From Leptospira sp. WS92.C1 (lineage in GTDB: Bacteria > Spirochaetota > Leptospiria > Leptospirales > Leptospiraceae): a stretch of DNA of 64,000 bases. The stretch's first letter is position 1; each line of letters starts with the position of its first letter. The stretch covers positions 819,501 to 883,500 of the forward strand of contig NZ_CP162130.1 of assembly GCF_040833975.1 (NCBI RefSeq), written 5' to 3'. Below, piece by piece: positions 1 to 10,279 of the stretch. A program made the position numbers and the translations under genes. The notes under the pieces were generated by a model. It had not been told where the DNA came from and did no database searches. It was given only the letters and a program-made list of their open reading frames with translations.

Positions 1-2097
1 ACTCCAAGTCCGGTTGTAAATTTTATTGTTCGAGCAGTTGACGACATACTCAAAGTAGAATTCGGAATTATTGAAGGAATAGCTGATAGTGTAATGACAG
101 ACATAGATGTGAAACATCCAGGAGAGAAAAAGGCAATTAGGAAAAAAGTCCATCGTGTACAAATTCTAGATCCAGCAACGGGAACTGGAACATTCATCGC
201 AGAACTTATTCGTCAAGTGTATCAAAGGTTTCAAGGCCAGGAAGGTATTTGGAGTAATTATGTAGAAAAACATCTTTTACCGCGATTGCATGGATTTGAA
301 TTACTAATGGCATCATATGCAATGGCCCATTTGAAAATAGATATGTTGTTACAAGACACAAGCTTTAAATCAACAAAAAACCAGCGACTAAAAATCTATC
401 TGACCAACTCTTTAGAGGAATACCGAGAAGACGATGGTACTTTGTTTTCATTAGCTCGATGGCTGAGTGAAGAAGCTCAGCAAGCAAATGATGTTAAGCG
501 AGATACGCCTGTCATGGTTATAATGGGGAATCCTCCGTACTCAGGTGAAAGTGCAAACAAAAGCGAATGGATTATGAATTTGATGGATGACTATAAAAAA
601 GAACCTGGTGGTAAGGAAAAGTTAAGTGAAAAAAATCCAAAATGGATAAATGATGATTATGTAAAATTTATTCGTTATGGACAACATTTTATTGAAAAAA
701 ATGGAAGCGGTATATTGGCATTTATTAACCCTCACGGTTTTTTAGATAATCCAACTTTTAGAGGAATGCGTTGGAACTTACTAAAAACTTATGATAAAAT
801 TTATACCTTAGATCTACATGGAAATAGTAAAAAGAAAGAAACTTCGCCAGACGGAAGTGTAGATGAAAATGTTTTCGATATACAACAAGGCGTTTCTATT
901 AATTTTTTCATAAAGACTGGAAAGAAAAAAAAAGATGAATTAGGTAAGGTATTTCATTTTGATCTATATGGGAAGCGAGAGGATAAATATAAATTTCTAA
1001 ATACTAAAACTATTAAAAATATAAAATACGGAGAATTACCAAATATTGCGCCAGATTATTATTTCGTAAGAAAAAATTTTGAAAAGCAAAAAGTATATGA
1101 GATGGGATTCAAGATAAATGAATTGTTTTCTCAAAATACTGTCGGTGTTGTAACTTCTAAAGATGCTGTCCTAATAAAAGACTCGGTTGATGAGCTAATA
1201 AAGTGTGTAACTGAGTTTTATAATATTGAAGCCGATAGAAAGTTTGTTCAAAATATTTCGTATCGACCTTTTGATGAAAAATACATCTATTACGATACGA
1301 ACATTTTGGAAAGAGCTAGAGAGAAAATAATGAGGAATTTTCTTAGAGGTGAAAATTTAGGTATAGTCGTTGGAAGGCAGAGCACAGAAGACTACTGGTC
1401 TAATGTGCAGGTAAGCTCTTCGATAATAGATAATCGGTACCATTTCAGCTATAAAGGCATTTCATCCATATTTCCTCTCTATCTTTACGCAGATTTCGAA
1501 AATCCAGAATTATCCAAAATGGAAAAGAGAAAACCAAATTTAAAATTGGAAATTGTAAAGAAAATGGCGAGTAAATTAAAATTAACCTTCACAGAAGAAA
1601 AAGAAAATATAAGCAATTCTTTTGCACCAATTGATATTTTGGATTATATCTATGCAGTATTACATTCACCGACATACAGAGAAGTATATAAAGAATTTTT
1701 AAAAATAGATTTTCCTAGAGTGCCCTATCCAAAAGATAGAAAAATATTCTGGAAATTGGTAAAATTAGGAGAGGAATTGAGGAAGATTCATTTGTTAGAG
1801 TCAAATGTGCTTAATTCTTATAAAACGTCCTATCCCATTTCTGGAATGAATATTATCGATAAAATAAAATATGAAAATGGGAATATCTACATTAATGAAA
1901 CGCAATACTTTTCTGGCGTTCCAGCAGTGGCATGGCAATTTATTATTGGCGGTTATCAGCCAGCACAAAAATGGTTGAAAGATAGAAAAGATAGGGAGCT
2001 GAATTATGAAGATATAATCCATTACCAAAAAATCATCGTTGCTCTCAATGAAACAAATAGGATAATGAAAGTTATTGATGGCATAGTTTTCGAATGA
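1..2097 (+). CDS. Type ISP restriction-modification enzyme, C-terminal part (MTase + target recognition)
   Basis: The reading frame is open from the first base, so the gene starts upstream of the window. The first residues (TPSPVVNFIVRAVDDIL) match the start of the methyltransferase part of Type ISP / Eco57I-like enzymes. SAM motif I (DPATGTGTF) and the adenine-methyltransferase catalytic motif IV (NPPY, in GNPPYSG) are intact. The rest, about 450 residues, is the target-recognition region, ending with the family-like tail EDIIHYQKIIVALNET. In this family a single polypeptide carries nuclease, helicase, N6-adenine methyltransferase and specificity domains; the nuclease and helicase would lie upstream and cannot be seen. 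Codon use is AT-rich, like the next three genes and unlike genes after 8189. It is the first gene of an apparent defence island. Confidence 0.88.
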   Translation, partial: TPSPVVNFIVRAVDDILKVEFGIIEGIADSVMTDIDVKHPGEKKAIRKKVHRVQILDPATGTGTFIAELIRQVYQRFQGQEGIWSNYVEKHLLPRLHGFELLMASYAMAHLKIDMLLQDTSFKSTKNQRLKIYLTNSLEEYREDDGTLFSLARWLSEEAQQANDVKRDTPVMVIMGNPPYSGESANKSEWIMNLMDDYKKEPGGKEKLSEKNPKWINDDYVKFIRYGQHFIEKNGSGILAFINPHGFLDNPTFRGMRWNLLKTYDKIYTLDLHGNSKKKETSPDGSVDENVFDIQQGVSINFFIKTGKKKKDELGKVFHFDLYGKREDKYKFLNTKTIKNIKYGELPNIAPDYYFVRKNFEKQKVYEMGFKINELFSQNTVGVVTSKDAVLIKDSVDELIKCVTEFYNIEADRKFVQNISYRPFDEKYIYYDTNILERAREKIMRNFLRGENLGIVVGRQSTEDYWSNVQVSSSIIDNRYHFSYKGISSIFPLYLYADFENPELSKMEKRKPNLKLEIVKKMASKLKLTFTEEKENISNSFAPIDILDYIYAVLHSPTYREVYKEFLKIDFPRVPYPKDRKIFWKLVKLGEELRKIHLLESNVLNSYKTSYPISGMNIIDKIKYENGNIYINETQYFSGVPAVAWQFIIGGYQPAQKWLKDRKDRELNYEDIIHYQKIIVALNETNRIMKVIDGIVFE

Positions 2098-2201
2098 TTT
2101 TAACAGAACGTAAATAAATCTGTTCCAATTCATTGAACGTGAGTTACATATTTCAGTTTCAATTTGTAAAGCATGTATTGAGTACGACTTGTAAAGGATG
2201 A

Positions 2202-2306
2202 ATGGGTACTCCCAAGATGAGACATAATCCGAATGCGACAGAACATACATTATCGGAAGTTAAGCAAATATTTGATAAGTTAATTAGTTTAAAAATAAAC
2301 AAGTAA
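2202..2306 (+). CDS. Possible 34-residue ORF in the gap after the Type ISP gene
   Basis: The 490-base gap from 2098 to 2587 has no long gene. This short frame (starts MGTPKMRHNPNATEHT) has a purine-rich site (AAAGGA) 5 bases before its ATG and is charged and helical in its second half. It may be a tiny protein or the remnant of a longer gene; no family was recognised. The rest of the gap (2307-2587) is very AT-rich and shows only possible promoter sequence for the following ATPase gene. Confidence 0.2.
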   Translation: MGTPKMRHNPNATEHTLSEVKQIFDKLISLKINK

Positions 2307-2587
2307 ATTTTACTTATCGCCTGCCATTAAGAATCAGATTCAAAATATAAACTCGATATATGTATTTTAAGTAGGCTTTTGAAAGACATCGGAAACTCTC
2401 CACCCTGCAAATTTTACGGAAAAAAACTTAAAGAATTTGATGTGAAAGTTGTTTTATTCCTTAAATTTATAATATTTCGCCAAAATTACTTAGAAAAGCA
2501 AAAAGCACATTAAATTCGAGTTAATCAATAATATAAATTATTACTTGCAATTTAACACGCTAAGTAGTATAAAGTGGTCTAAATTTT

Positions 2588-3934
2588 ATGTTACTACAAT
2601 TTACGGTTACTAATTTTAGTTCATTTAAAGATGACGTGGTACTCTCAATGATTCCAGCAAAAAGCCGATCAATGAAGGATCATATTATTCAAAGTGTGGA
2701 GGGAAAATCTACAGAAGCTCTTCCTTTAGTAATTATATACGGGGCAAATGCGAGCGGTAAAACAAACTTAGTTAGGGCTTTTCGATTTCTTAGAAAAATC
2801 ATCTTACAAGGAACCCCTGCTGATCAAAATATTCAAATTACTCCACACAAACTTGACCCAATTACCGAGAAAAGTCCAACTAAATTTGAAATAATATTCA
2901 AACACAATAATGTAGTGTATACTTATGGGTTTTTGTTAAATTCTAAAATAATTTTAGAAGAATGGTTATTTGGATATTATACTTCGCAAGAATCAAAAAT
3001 ATTTGAAAGAATTACAAAAGGAGATGAGGCGATTGTTGAAGTTGAAGCGGGTCAAAGGTTAATTTCTGACGTTGAAAGTGCTGAATTTATTAAATATGTA
3101 GCGAAAGGCACAAGACCAAATCAACTATTTTTAACAGAAGGTAATGATAAAAATATCAAATTATTTAAACCTATTTTCGAATGGATACGCGAAAAATTAA
3201 TAATCATTGGCCCGGAATCGCAATATCGAACTTTAGCATTTCGAGCTTTTAAAGATAAAAAATTTATAGAGTATTTATCTAAATTCCTTCAGGTCGCTGA
3301 TACAGGAATTAATAAAATTCAATGTGAAGCAGAAGTATTTGATCCAGATAAGCACCTATCTGGACTTCCATCACAATTTAGATCGAAAATTATGGACGAT
3401 GTAAATTCTAAATCATCGCAGTATATATCCATTGGTACGCCCGATTCGAAAGTGGCAATATCAAAGAATGAAAAAGACAACTCTCTAACTTTCCTCAAAT
3501 TAAAAACTGAGCATACAAGGACGGACGGTGAAGCAGTTCTTTTTGACATTAAGGAAGAATCTGACGGAACTCAAAGGTTAATGGATTTGGCACCTATGTT
3601 TGTAGATATGGGAGATGAATCTAGGGTGGTCATCATTGACGAACTTGATAGAAGTCTTCATACTCATTTATCAAGACTTTTTATTCAATCATGTCTTGAA
3701 AGAGTTTCAGAAAAAAAAGCTACAGATCAGTTTATCGTCACCTCACATGATACTAATTTACTTGATCGCAGTTTATTGCGTCGAGATGAAATATTATTTA
3801 TGGAAAAAGATAAAGCTGGAGCCAGTCATTTGTCTAGTTTAGCTGAATATAATGTTAGCGAAGGATTAAATTTTGAAAATGGATATCTAAATGGCAGATT
3901 TGGTGCTATTCCAATTATAAAAAATACATTCTGA
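2588..3934 (+). CDS. AAA-family ATPase, RloA/AbiLi-like, paired with RloB
   Basis: A 448-residue ABC/RecF-type ATPase of the AAA_15/AAA_21 class. The N-terminus (LLQFTVTNFSSFKD) is the beta-strand start common to SMC/OLD-like ATPases. Walker A is GANASGKT at residues 52-59. Walker B is VVIIDELD with Asp351-Glu352, followed by the switch histidine in TSHDTNLL about 37 residues later. The gene ends 10 bp before an RloB-family gene, so the two are almost surely cotranscribed. This ATPase-RloB pairing is the layout of lactococcal AbiL and of the rloA/rloB genes linked to restriction loci. Inferred role: nucleotide-driven sensor that controls its nuclease-like partner during phage infection. Confidence 0.85.
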   Translation: MLLQFTVTNFSSFKDDVVLSMIPAKSRSMKDHIIQSVEGKSTEALPLVIIYGANASGKTNLVRAFRFLRKIILQGTPADQNIQITPHKLDPITEKSPTKFEIIFKHNNVVYTYGFLLNSKIILEEWLFGYYTSQESKIFERITKGDEAIVEVEAGQRLISDVESAEFIKYVAKGTRPNQLFLTEGNDKNIKLFKPIFEWIREKLIIIGPESQYRTLAFRAFKDKKFIEYLSKFLQVADTGINKIQCEAEVFDPDKHLSGLPSQFRSKIMDDVNSKSSQYISIGTPDSKVAISKNEKDNSLTFLKLKTEHTRTDGEAVLFDIKEESDGTQRLMDLAPMFVDMGDESRVVIIDELDRSLHTHLSRLFIQSCLERVSEKKATDQFIVTSHDTNLLDRSLLRRDEILFMEKDKAGASHLSSLAEYNVSEGLNFENGYLNGRFGAIPIIKNTF

Positions 3935-3944
3935 TAACGTAAAA

Positions 3945-4568
3945 ATGGCTTTAACTTCTAGAAAAAAAAGACCTTTAAAGAGAGAAGTTCTACCACTTAG
4001 AGATGCGAACTTAATTATAATCGCCTGTGAAGGCCAAAAGACTGAAAAGCAATATTTTAATTCCGAAATATTTCATAGTTCAAGATTACAAGTAATTGTA
4101 TTAGAGACTAAGGATGGTTATTCGGCACCAAAGCATATTTTAGAAAGGTTACGTGAATATAAAAATTCCCATAAATTGGAAGCGAGCGATCAACTATGGT
4201 TAATGATTGATGTTGATCGATGGCCAAATGAGCAAATTTCAGAAGTTTGTAGCGAAGCGCTTAAAATGAAAAATACATCTTTGGCCGTCAGTAATCCCTG
4301 CTTTGAAATTTGGTTATATCTCCATTTCGAAACCCTTAAACAAACAGTAAATAGTCAAGATATTGAAATATTGCTTAGATCTAAAATGGGTGGTTCCTAT
4401 AATAAATCGAATTTAGCAATTGAACACTTTAAAGATTCTATTAATGAAGCGGTAAGGAGATCCAAAGAATTGGATAAAAATACAGCAAGCGCACGTTGGC
4501 CGGAAAATCCGGGAACGCATGTTTACAAAGTAGTTGAAGAAATACAGAAAATAATAAGCCCTAATTGA
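3945..4568 (+). CDS. RloB-family Toprim-like protein, AbiLii-like
   Basis: A 207-residue RloB domain protein. It starts with a short basic segment (SRKKRPLKRE) typical of the family, then the Toprim-like strand LIIIACEGQKTEKQYF with acidic residues Glu29 and Glu34, the second metal-binding motif LMIDVDRW (Asp89 and Asp91), and the family motif NPCFEIWL (residues 117-124). A GTHVYK segment near the C-terminus is also family-like. These acidic residues sit where OLD and Toprim nucleases bind metal, so a metal-dependent nuclease effector is the best inference. It follows the ATPase gene by 10 bp and should act with it. The 291 bases after it (4569-4859) are AT-rich and show no gene. Confidence 0.85.
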   Translation: MALTSRKKRPLKREVLPLRDANLIIIACEGQKTEKQYFNSEIFHSSRLQVIVLETKDGYSAPKHILERLREYKNSHKLEASDQLWLMIDVDRWPNEQISEVCSEALKMKNTSLAVSNPCFEIWLYLHFETLKQTVNSQDIEILLRSKMGGSYNKSNLAIEHFKDSINEAVRRSKELDKNTASARWPENPGTHVYKVVEEIQKIISPN

Positions 4569-4859
4569 ATACTTAATCGAAAATATAGGGGTAGATCTTC
4601 CCTATCACATTTTAATATCCTGTTTCAGCGTATTTTACAAATACGATTTAAAATTAAAAGAAAGAATTGAGGGAAAAGAAATTTAAGGTTATTATGTCTT
4701 ATTTATTCAAATAATCTCCAAAAAAATCCTTTCAAAATGCAAAATCCAAATAATTTTGTCCGGGGTCTCAGGCAAAATATCTTAAATTAAATTTACTGTG
4801 TTTTTTAGAATATTCTTCTCTATGATCTATAATTTCTAAAAAATAGCGAGATAATAATT

Positions 4860-7031
4860 ATGAAGAAACTAACCATTGAATTAGAAAATTGTTATGGAAT
4901 TAAAAAATTAAATTACGAATTTAATTTTGAAAATAGAAATACGTTCGCGATATACTCACCAAATGGAGTAATGAAAACATCTTTTGCCAAAACATTTATA
5001 GACTTATCAAATAAGCAGGATTCAAAAGATATTATTTTTCCAGAAGAAATAACCAAAAGAAATATCAAAGATGAAAACGGTAAAGATCTATTACCCGAAA
5101 ATATATTTGTTATTGAGCCGTATAATGAGTCTTACCGATCGAATAAAGTCTCAACTCTTTTAGTAAATGCTCAATTGAGGACGCAGTATGAAAATATTAA
5201 TATTAGTCTAGAGCAAAAGAAGACTGAACTCATAAATTTATTAAAGCCACTTTCAGGGCTTAAAAGCGGTATTGAAGAATTAATAATTAAAGCTATCACG
5301 AAACTAGATAACGATTTTTTTAGAGCAATCGCAAGAATTAAAGGTGAGGTGTTAGATGGCCGTGAGCCTGAATTTATAAATATAGAATATAAAAAAATCT
5401 TTTCCGAAAAAACGGATAAATTGCTACAGACACCAGATATAAAAGAAAAATTAAAAGACTATATTCTTAAATACGATGAACTTCTGAGTAAATCAAAATA
5501 CTTCAAGATCGGTGTTTTTAATCATACAAACGCATCGACGATCGCTAAGAATTTAAAAGAGAATGGCTTCTTTAAGGCAAACCATACTGTGAATTTTATC
5601 TCTAAAGAAGAAAGAAGCGAAATTAAAACTGAAAAACATTTGGAAGAAATTATAGAAAACGAGAAGAAAGAAATTCTAAATAATTCCGACTTGTTGAAAA
5701 TCTTTAATGAATTAGATAAGAAAATCGTAGCAAACGAGGAATTAAGAGAATTTCGTGATTATCTTCAATCTCATATTGAAATACTGCCTGAGCTATCAGA
5801 TCTTGAAGCGTTTAAAGAAAAATTATGGATATCATATTTTAAATCGCATAAAGATCCCTTTCGCATACTTATTGAAGAGTATGAAACAGGAAAGAGCCAA
5901 ATCGAAACTATTATAGATCAAGCTCGAAGTGAAAGCACGCTATGGTCTGAAGTTATAGATATTTTTAATCTAAGATTTTCAGTTCCTTTTAAGCTATCAG
6001 TCGGTAACCAAGATCAAGTGATTTTGAAATCTTTTGCGCCTGTCGTGCAATTTGAGTTTGTAGGATCAGCATCAACAAAAGTCGTAAATGAAAACGACTT
6101 AATGAAGGTATTGAGTACAGGTGAGAGAAGAGCTTTGTATTTGCTAAATATTATATTTGAAGTCGAGGCTCGAAAAACCGGAAAGATAAAAACCTTATTT
6201 ATAATCGATGATATTGCAGATTCTTTTGATTACAAGAATAAATATGCAATCATTGAATATTTAAAGGATATTGCAGGATACGACTATTTTTACCAAATAC
6301 TATTGTCTCATAATTATGATTTTTTTAGAACAGTTTCAAGTCGACTAGACATGCTTAGAGAAAATAAGCTGAATACTGATAAAGATGAAGCCGAGATACG
6401 AATTTATGTAGAGCATTATCAGAATAACCCCTTTGCGCATTGGAAAACAAAATTAAATACCGACAAAACAATGTTAATTTCTTCAATTCCATTTGTTCGT
6501 AATTTGGCAGAGTTCTCCGGAGACGAATATATTTTTGGTAAGCTAACCTCTTTATTGCATTTTAAGCCGGATACTGAGGCATTTCTAGTAAAGGAACTTG
6601 AAGATACTTTTAAGAGGGTTCTCAAAGATCAATCTAAATTAACTTTGGATGATCCAACAAAAAAAGTTACTGAACTTATATTTGAAGTCGCGGACGAAAT
6701 ACTTAGAAATTCAAATGAAAAATTGAATTTGGAGTATAAAGTAGCACTTTCGATCGCCATTAGGTTAAAAGCTGAAATTTACATGGTAACAAAGATAGAC
6801 GACAATTCATTTTGGAAAGATATAAAAAAGAACCAATCTAATGAGCTATTAGTGAAATTCAAAAATAAATTTCCAACTGAATACACTATCACCCAAATAT
6901 TGGAACAAGTGAATCTAATGACTCCAGAAAATATTCATATTAATAGCTTTATGTATGAGCCAATATTAGATATGTCTAACCATCATTTGCAATCTCTATA
7001 TAAAAACGTCTCTGCATTGAATAATATGTAA
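4860..7031 (+). CDS. Large AAA/ABC-type ATPase, RloC/PrrC-like, possible defence protein
   Basis: A 723-residue protein beginning with a RecF/SMC-like strand and an unusual Walker A, PNGVMKTS (residues 34-41), where the glycine before the lysine is Met. Charged helical sequence, probably coiled coil, runs from about 95 to 340. The ABC signature is LSTGERR (residues 418-424) and Walker B is LFIIDDIADSFD (Asp450-Asp451), followed by a LSHNYDF switch motif. This resembles the AAA_13 ATPase domain of RloC and PrrC anticodon nucleases. No zinc-hook CxxC pair is seen and I could not identify an anticodon-nuclease triad, so the effector part (about residues 520-723) is of unknown function. It starts 291 bp after rloB and may have its own promoter. 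Its stop codon lies 12 bp from the inverted repeat of an IS481 element. Confidence 0.75.
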   Translation: MKKLTIELENCYGIKKLNYEFNFENRNTFAIYSPNGVMKTSFAKTFIDLSNKQDSKDIIFPEEITKRNIKDENGKDLLPENIFVIEPYNESYRSNKVSTLLVNAQLRTQYENINISLEQKKTELINLLKPLSGLKSGIEELIIKAITKLDNDFFRAIARIKGEVLDGREPEFINIEYKKIFSEKTDKLLQTPDIKEKLKDYILKYDELLSKSKYFKIGVFNHTNASTIAKNLKENGFFKANHTVNFISKEERSEIKTEKHLEEIIENEKKEILNNSDLLKIFNELDKKIVANEELREFRDYLQSHIEILPELSDLEAFKEKLWISYFKSHKDPFRILIEEYETGKSQIETIIDQARSESTLWSEVIDIFNLRFSVPFKLSVGNQDQVILKSFAPVVQFEFVGSASTKVVNENDLMKVLSTGERRALYLLNIIFEVEARKTGKIKTLFIIDDIADSFDYKNKYAIIEYLKDIAGYDYFYQILLSHNYDFFRTVSSRLDMLRENKLNTDKDEAEIRIYVEHYQNNPFAHWKTKLNTDKTMLISSIPFVRNLAEFSGDEYIFGKLTSLLHFKPDTEAFLVKELEDTFKRVLKDQSKLTLDDPTKKVTELIFEVADEILRNSNEKLNLEYKVALSIAIRLKAEIYMVTKIDDNSFWKDIKKNQSNELLVKFKNKFPTEYTITQILEQVNLMTPENIHINSFMYEPILDMSNHHLQSLYKNVSALNNM

Positions 7032-7043
7032 TAGCCAAAATAA

Positions 7044-8156
<1,113 letters not shown>

Positions 8157-8188
8157 AAGTTCTAACTATTACAAATCCTGCAATCGAC

Positions 8189-8734
8189 CTATTTTTGATT
8201 TTGTTCCTCTGTCAGTGCGAATAACGCAACCACCGTTTTCCAATTTCTTGTGGTGGCAGAAACTTCGAGTTTCTTTTCTAAAAAATTGTTCGATAATTTC
8301 GTGGTCCCGTAACCCTTCGGAGAAAAGAAATAAATCTCCTTGCCCTGAACGATCAATTCTTCTCCTTTGATTTTCACTCTTTCTATTTCGGTGAGATCCG
8401 GATTTTTTTTTACTTTGTTTAAAAAAGAAACGTAGATTCTGCTCGAATCTTTTTTTGAAAACGGATTGGATCGGATCACGGTTCCCAATTCTTCCTTGGT
8501 TCGGATCAATACAACAACTTCGAATCCGAATGTATCCACGATTTTTTTCTCGATGGAAAGAATCAGTTCGTTTACGTTCTTATTTTTGCTCTGAAACAAA
8601 ACGTTTCCGCTCTGGATATAAGTTTTGACGTTTGTAAATTCCAGAGACTCGAAAAGTGCGGAAAGATCTTTCATCAGAATCTTTTTCTGACCGCTTACGT
8701 TGATTCCTCGCAACATCGCTATATACGTCTTCAT
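8189..8734 (-). CDS. DUF1697 family protein
   Basis: A 181-residue member of the DUF1697 family, recognised from its start MKTYIAMLRGINVSGQKK and the segment VKTYIQSGNVLFQS. The C-terminus matches the family pattern of NFLEKKL-VSATTRNWKTV. I chose the ATG at 8734 because AGAGGA lies about 6 bases before it and the domain starts there; an upstream in-frame ATG at 8779 adds only unrelated residues. The biochemical role of the family is not established. Base composition returns to that of the chromosome, so the island ends before this gene. Confidence 0.87.
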   Translation of the reverse strand: MKTYIAMLRGINVSGQKKILMKDLSALFESLEFTNVKTYIQSGNVLFQSKNKNVNELILSIEKKIVDTFGFEVVVLIRTKEELGTVIRSNPFSKKDSSRIYVSFLNKVKKNPDLTEIERVKIKGEELIVQGKEIYFFSPKGYGTTKLSNNFLEKKLEVSATTRNWKTVVALFALTEEQNQK

Positions 8735-8815
8735 ATCATTCCTCTGCATCCACTGATCGGACTTAGAAAACTCGTTCAAGAAGAATTCTTTTTTTGAAGA
8801 AGAACTAAGATTTAC

Positions 8816-9457
8816 TCAGTTTTTTTCCAGGATAGTCGTCAGTTGATCGGAATCAAACAGGTCCGAAGGAGAGATCACATTCTCATTCAACGGAATTTTA
8901 TTTCCATATCTTTTTTTCATCAGAGTTTGGACGAGAGGATCGTCGAGGTCGAAGTCTTTCAGTTTTGTCAAAGGGCTCAATTCGATAGAGAGAATTTTTT
9001 GATACATCTTCCAGACAAGTTCCGTGCAATAAATTCGATCGTCTTTCCATTCGAAATAAGGATCGTAGTGACGTCCGATCAAAGAAAATCCGTATTGTCT
9101 CATCTCCGATATTTTTTTCGGATTCAATAGATTATCCCTGTTCTTGATTCGTTTTACCACGAAGTGTTTGTTTTTTCCCCGTTTTATAAAAGTTTCAAAA
9201 TTTGTGATTCTTACGGGTTCGACAGCTTCGATTACTTTGAATTTTCCTTTGATTCTAAATAGAACACCCACGTGGGTATAACGGGATTTTGTGGCAATTT
9301 GTATCGCCTTGCCTTGTTCGCTTTTTGTTTCTTGAAAGATGATGTCCCCATCTAGGAATTTGGATGTGTCCGTATCCGAACCGGAAAGAGAACATTGAGT
9401 GATCCAGAAAACGCAGAGGATCACAAGTTTCAGTTTGAAAATATTTTTGCGAATCAT
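8816..9457 (-). CDS. YiiX-like permuted papain-fold lipoprotein
   Basis: A 213-residue exported protein of the YiiX / permuted NlpC-P60 type. Residues 1-21 form a signal peptide ending in a spirochaete-type lipobox (WITQC, Cys22). Catalytic-type residues are His62 in SRYTHVGV, Glu77 in VIEAV, and Cys144 in IYCTELVWKMY, the expected order for the permuted fold (His before Cys). Such proteins hydrolyse amide or thioester bonds of peptide or lipid substrates; the substrate here is unknown. The start at 9457 follows a GGAGAA site; the upstream extension to 9619 has no export signal and is rejected. Confidence 0.85.
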   Translation of the reverse strand: MIRKNIFKLKLVILCVFWITQCSLSGSDTDTSKFLDGDIIFQETKSEQGKAIQIATKSRYTHVGVLFRIKGKFKVIEAVEPVRITNFETFIKRGKNKHFVVKRIKNRDNLLNPKKISEMRQYGFSLIGRHYDPYFEWKDDRIYCTELVWKMYQKILSIELSPLTKLKDFDLDDPLVQTLMKKRYGNKIPLNENVISPSDLFDSDQLTTILEKN

Positions 9458-9720
9458 ATTCGGTTCTCCGAATCCGTTTTGTTTTTTGGACCCTGCCGCG
9501 TTGATTCGGTTCCTGGGAATTTGGATTCTTTGCGGCGATTTGATCGAAACGATTATGAAATCATTTATGGATTTTCGACGAAATATCGTTCCGAAATTCT
9601 TTTTTTGAGAACGGATCAACCTGAATTCTAAAAGCGGATGCGGATGAAATTCGAATTCTCCACAGTTGTTGATTTTTATAGATTATTTTAGACGGTTTGT
9701 TTCAGATAAAAGAAGGTGAG

Positions 9721-9802
9721 ATGAAAGATTCGATTTTTGTTGATTTTGATTCTGTTTGCCGCGTGCTCTTCTTTAAAAAAAGACAATAATTCCAGCCAGT
9801 GA
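9721..9802 (+). pseudogene. Remnant of a lipoprotein gene: frameshifted signal peptide
   Basis: A good ribosome site (AAGGTGAG) precedes ATGAAAG. Removing one A from the AAA run gives KIRFLLILILFAACSSLKKD, a textbook lipoprotein signal peptide with lipobox FAAC. As written, the frame is broken at the third codon, and even the corrected frame stops after about 26 residues at 9800-9802. The downstream mature part has been lost; the convergent VOC pseudogene lies there instead. The interval 9458-9720 shows nothing else. Confidence 0.45.
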
Positions 9803-9845
9803 CAGATGACGTGATAAAACAACTTTTCGATTTTATTTTCGAAAT

Positions 9846-10213
9846 TTAGACTACCTGAAATATTTGAATTAGGTTCTCGCATGTATCTTCCAAAAGAGTT
9901 TCGATTCCCGTTTCCACCATTGTCGGCTCCGATCTAAAAATAAGGCCGAGGCTTTTTAACCGATCGTATCCTTTGTGAATATCGTCCATTCCGAATACGA
10001 TGATGGGTAGGTTTGCCTCGTAAATTCCTTCCTGAAATGTTTTGACGATAAGTGTCTTTTTTTAAAAGGATGCCGGCTCCGTTTGAGTCTTTGGGTGATA
10101 CGACGATTGCGATCATTGCTTCGGGAATGTAGGGTTTTTGCTAGAAACCTAAAATGTTTGTATAAAATTGAAAGGCATGGATCGAATCTTCGACGATCAC
10201 ACCAGTCAGTCAT
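9846..10213 (-). pseudogene. Broken VOC (glyoxalase/bleomycin-resistance fold) protein gene
   Basis: Stitching frames gives a recognisable VOC domain: MTG-VIVEDSIHAFQFYTNILGF, then EAMIAIVVSPKDSNGAGILF, then TLIVKTFQEGIYEANLPIIV, MDDIHKGYDRLKSLGL and a final LLEDTCENLIQIFQVV. At least three lesions are visible. ACTG is duplicated right after the start codon (ATGACTGACTGG), shifting the frame. A TAG interrupts the gene after ILGF. A further frame change occurs in the poly-A run around 10060. It is therefore not functional. Confidence 0.8.
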
Positions 10214-10279
10214 AATTTCATAGGGTTCGGCTCTGGGTTCGAATTCTTTGGGAGTTTTGCTCTGAGATCTTTGAGATTT

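Noticed and set aside
1801..2250. Open frame opposite the end of the Type ISP gene
   Set aside because: It is antisense to well-supported coding sequence and shows no family motif.
4860..7031. Calling the 723-residue ATPase a PrrC or RloC anticodon nuclease
   Set aside because: The zinc hook of RloC is absent and no anticodon-nuclease triad could be identified, so only the ATPase similarity is claimed.
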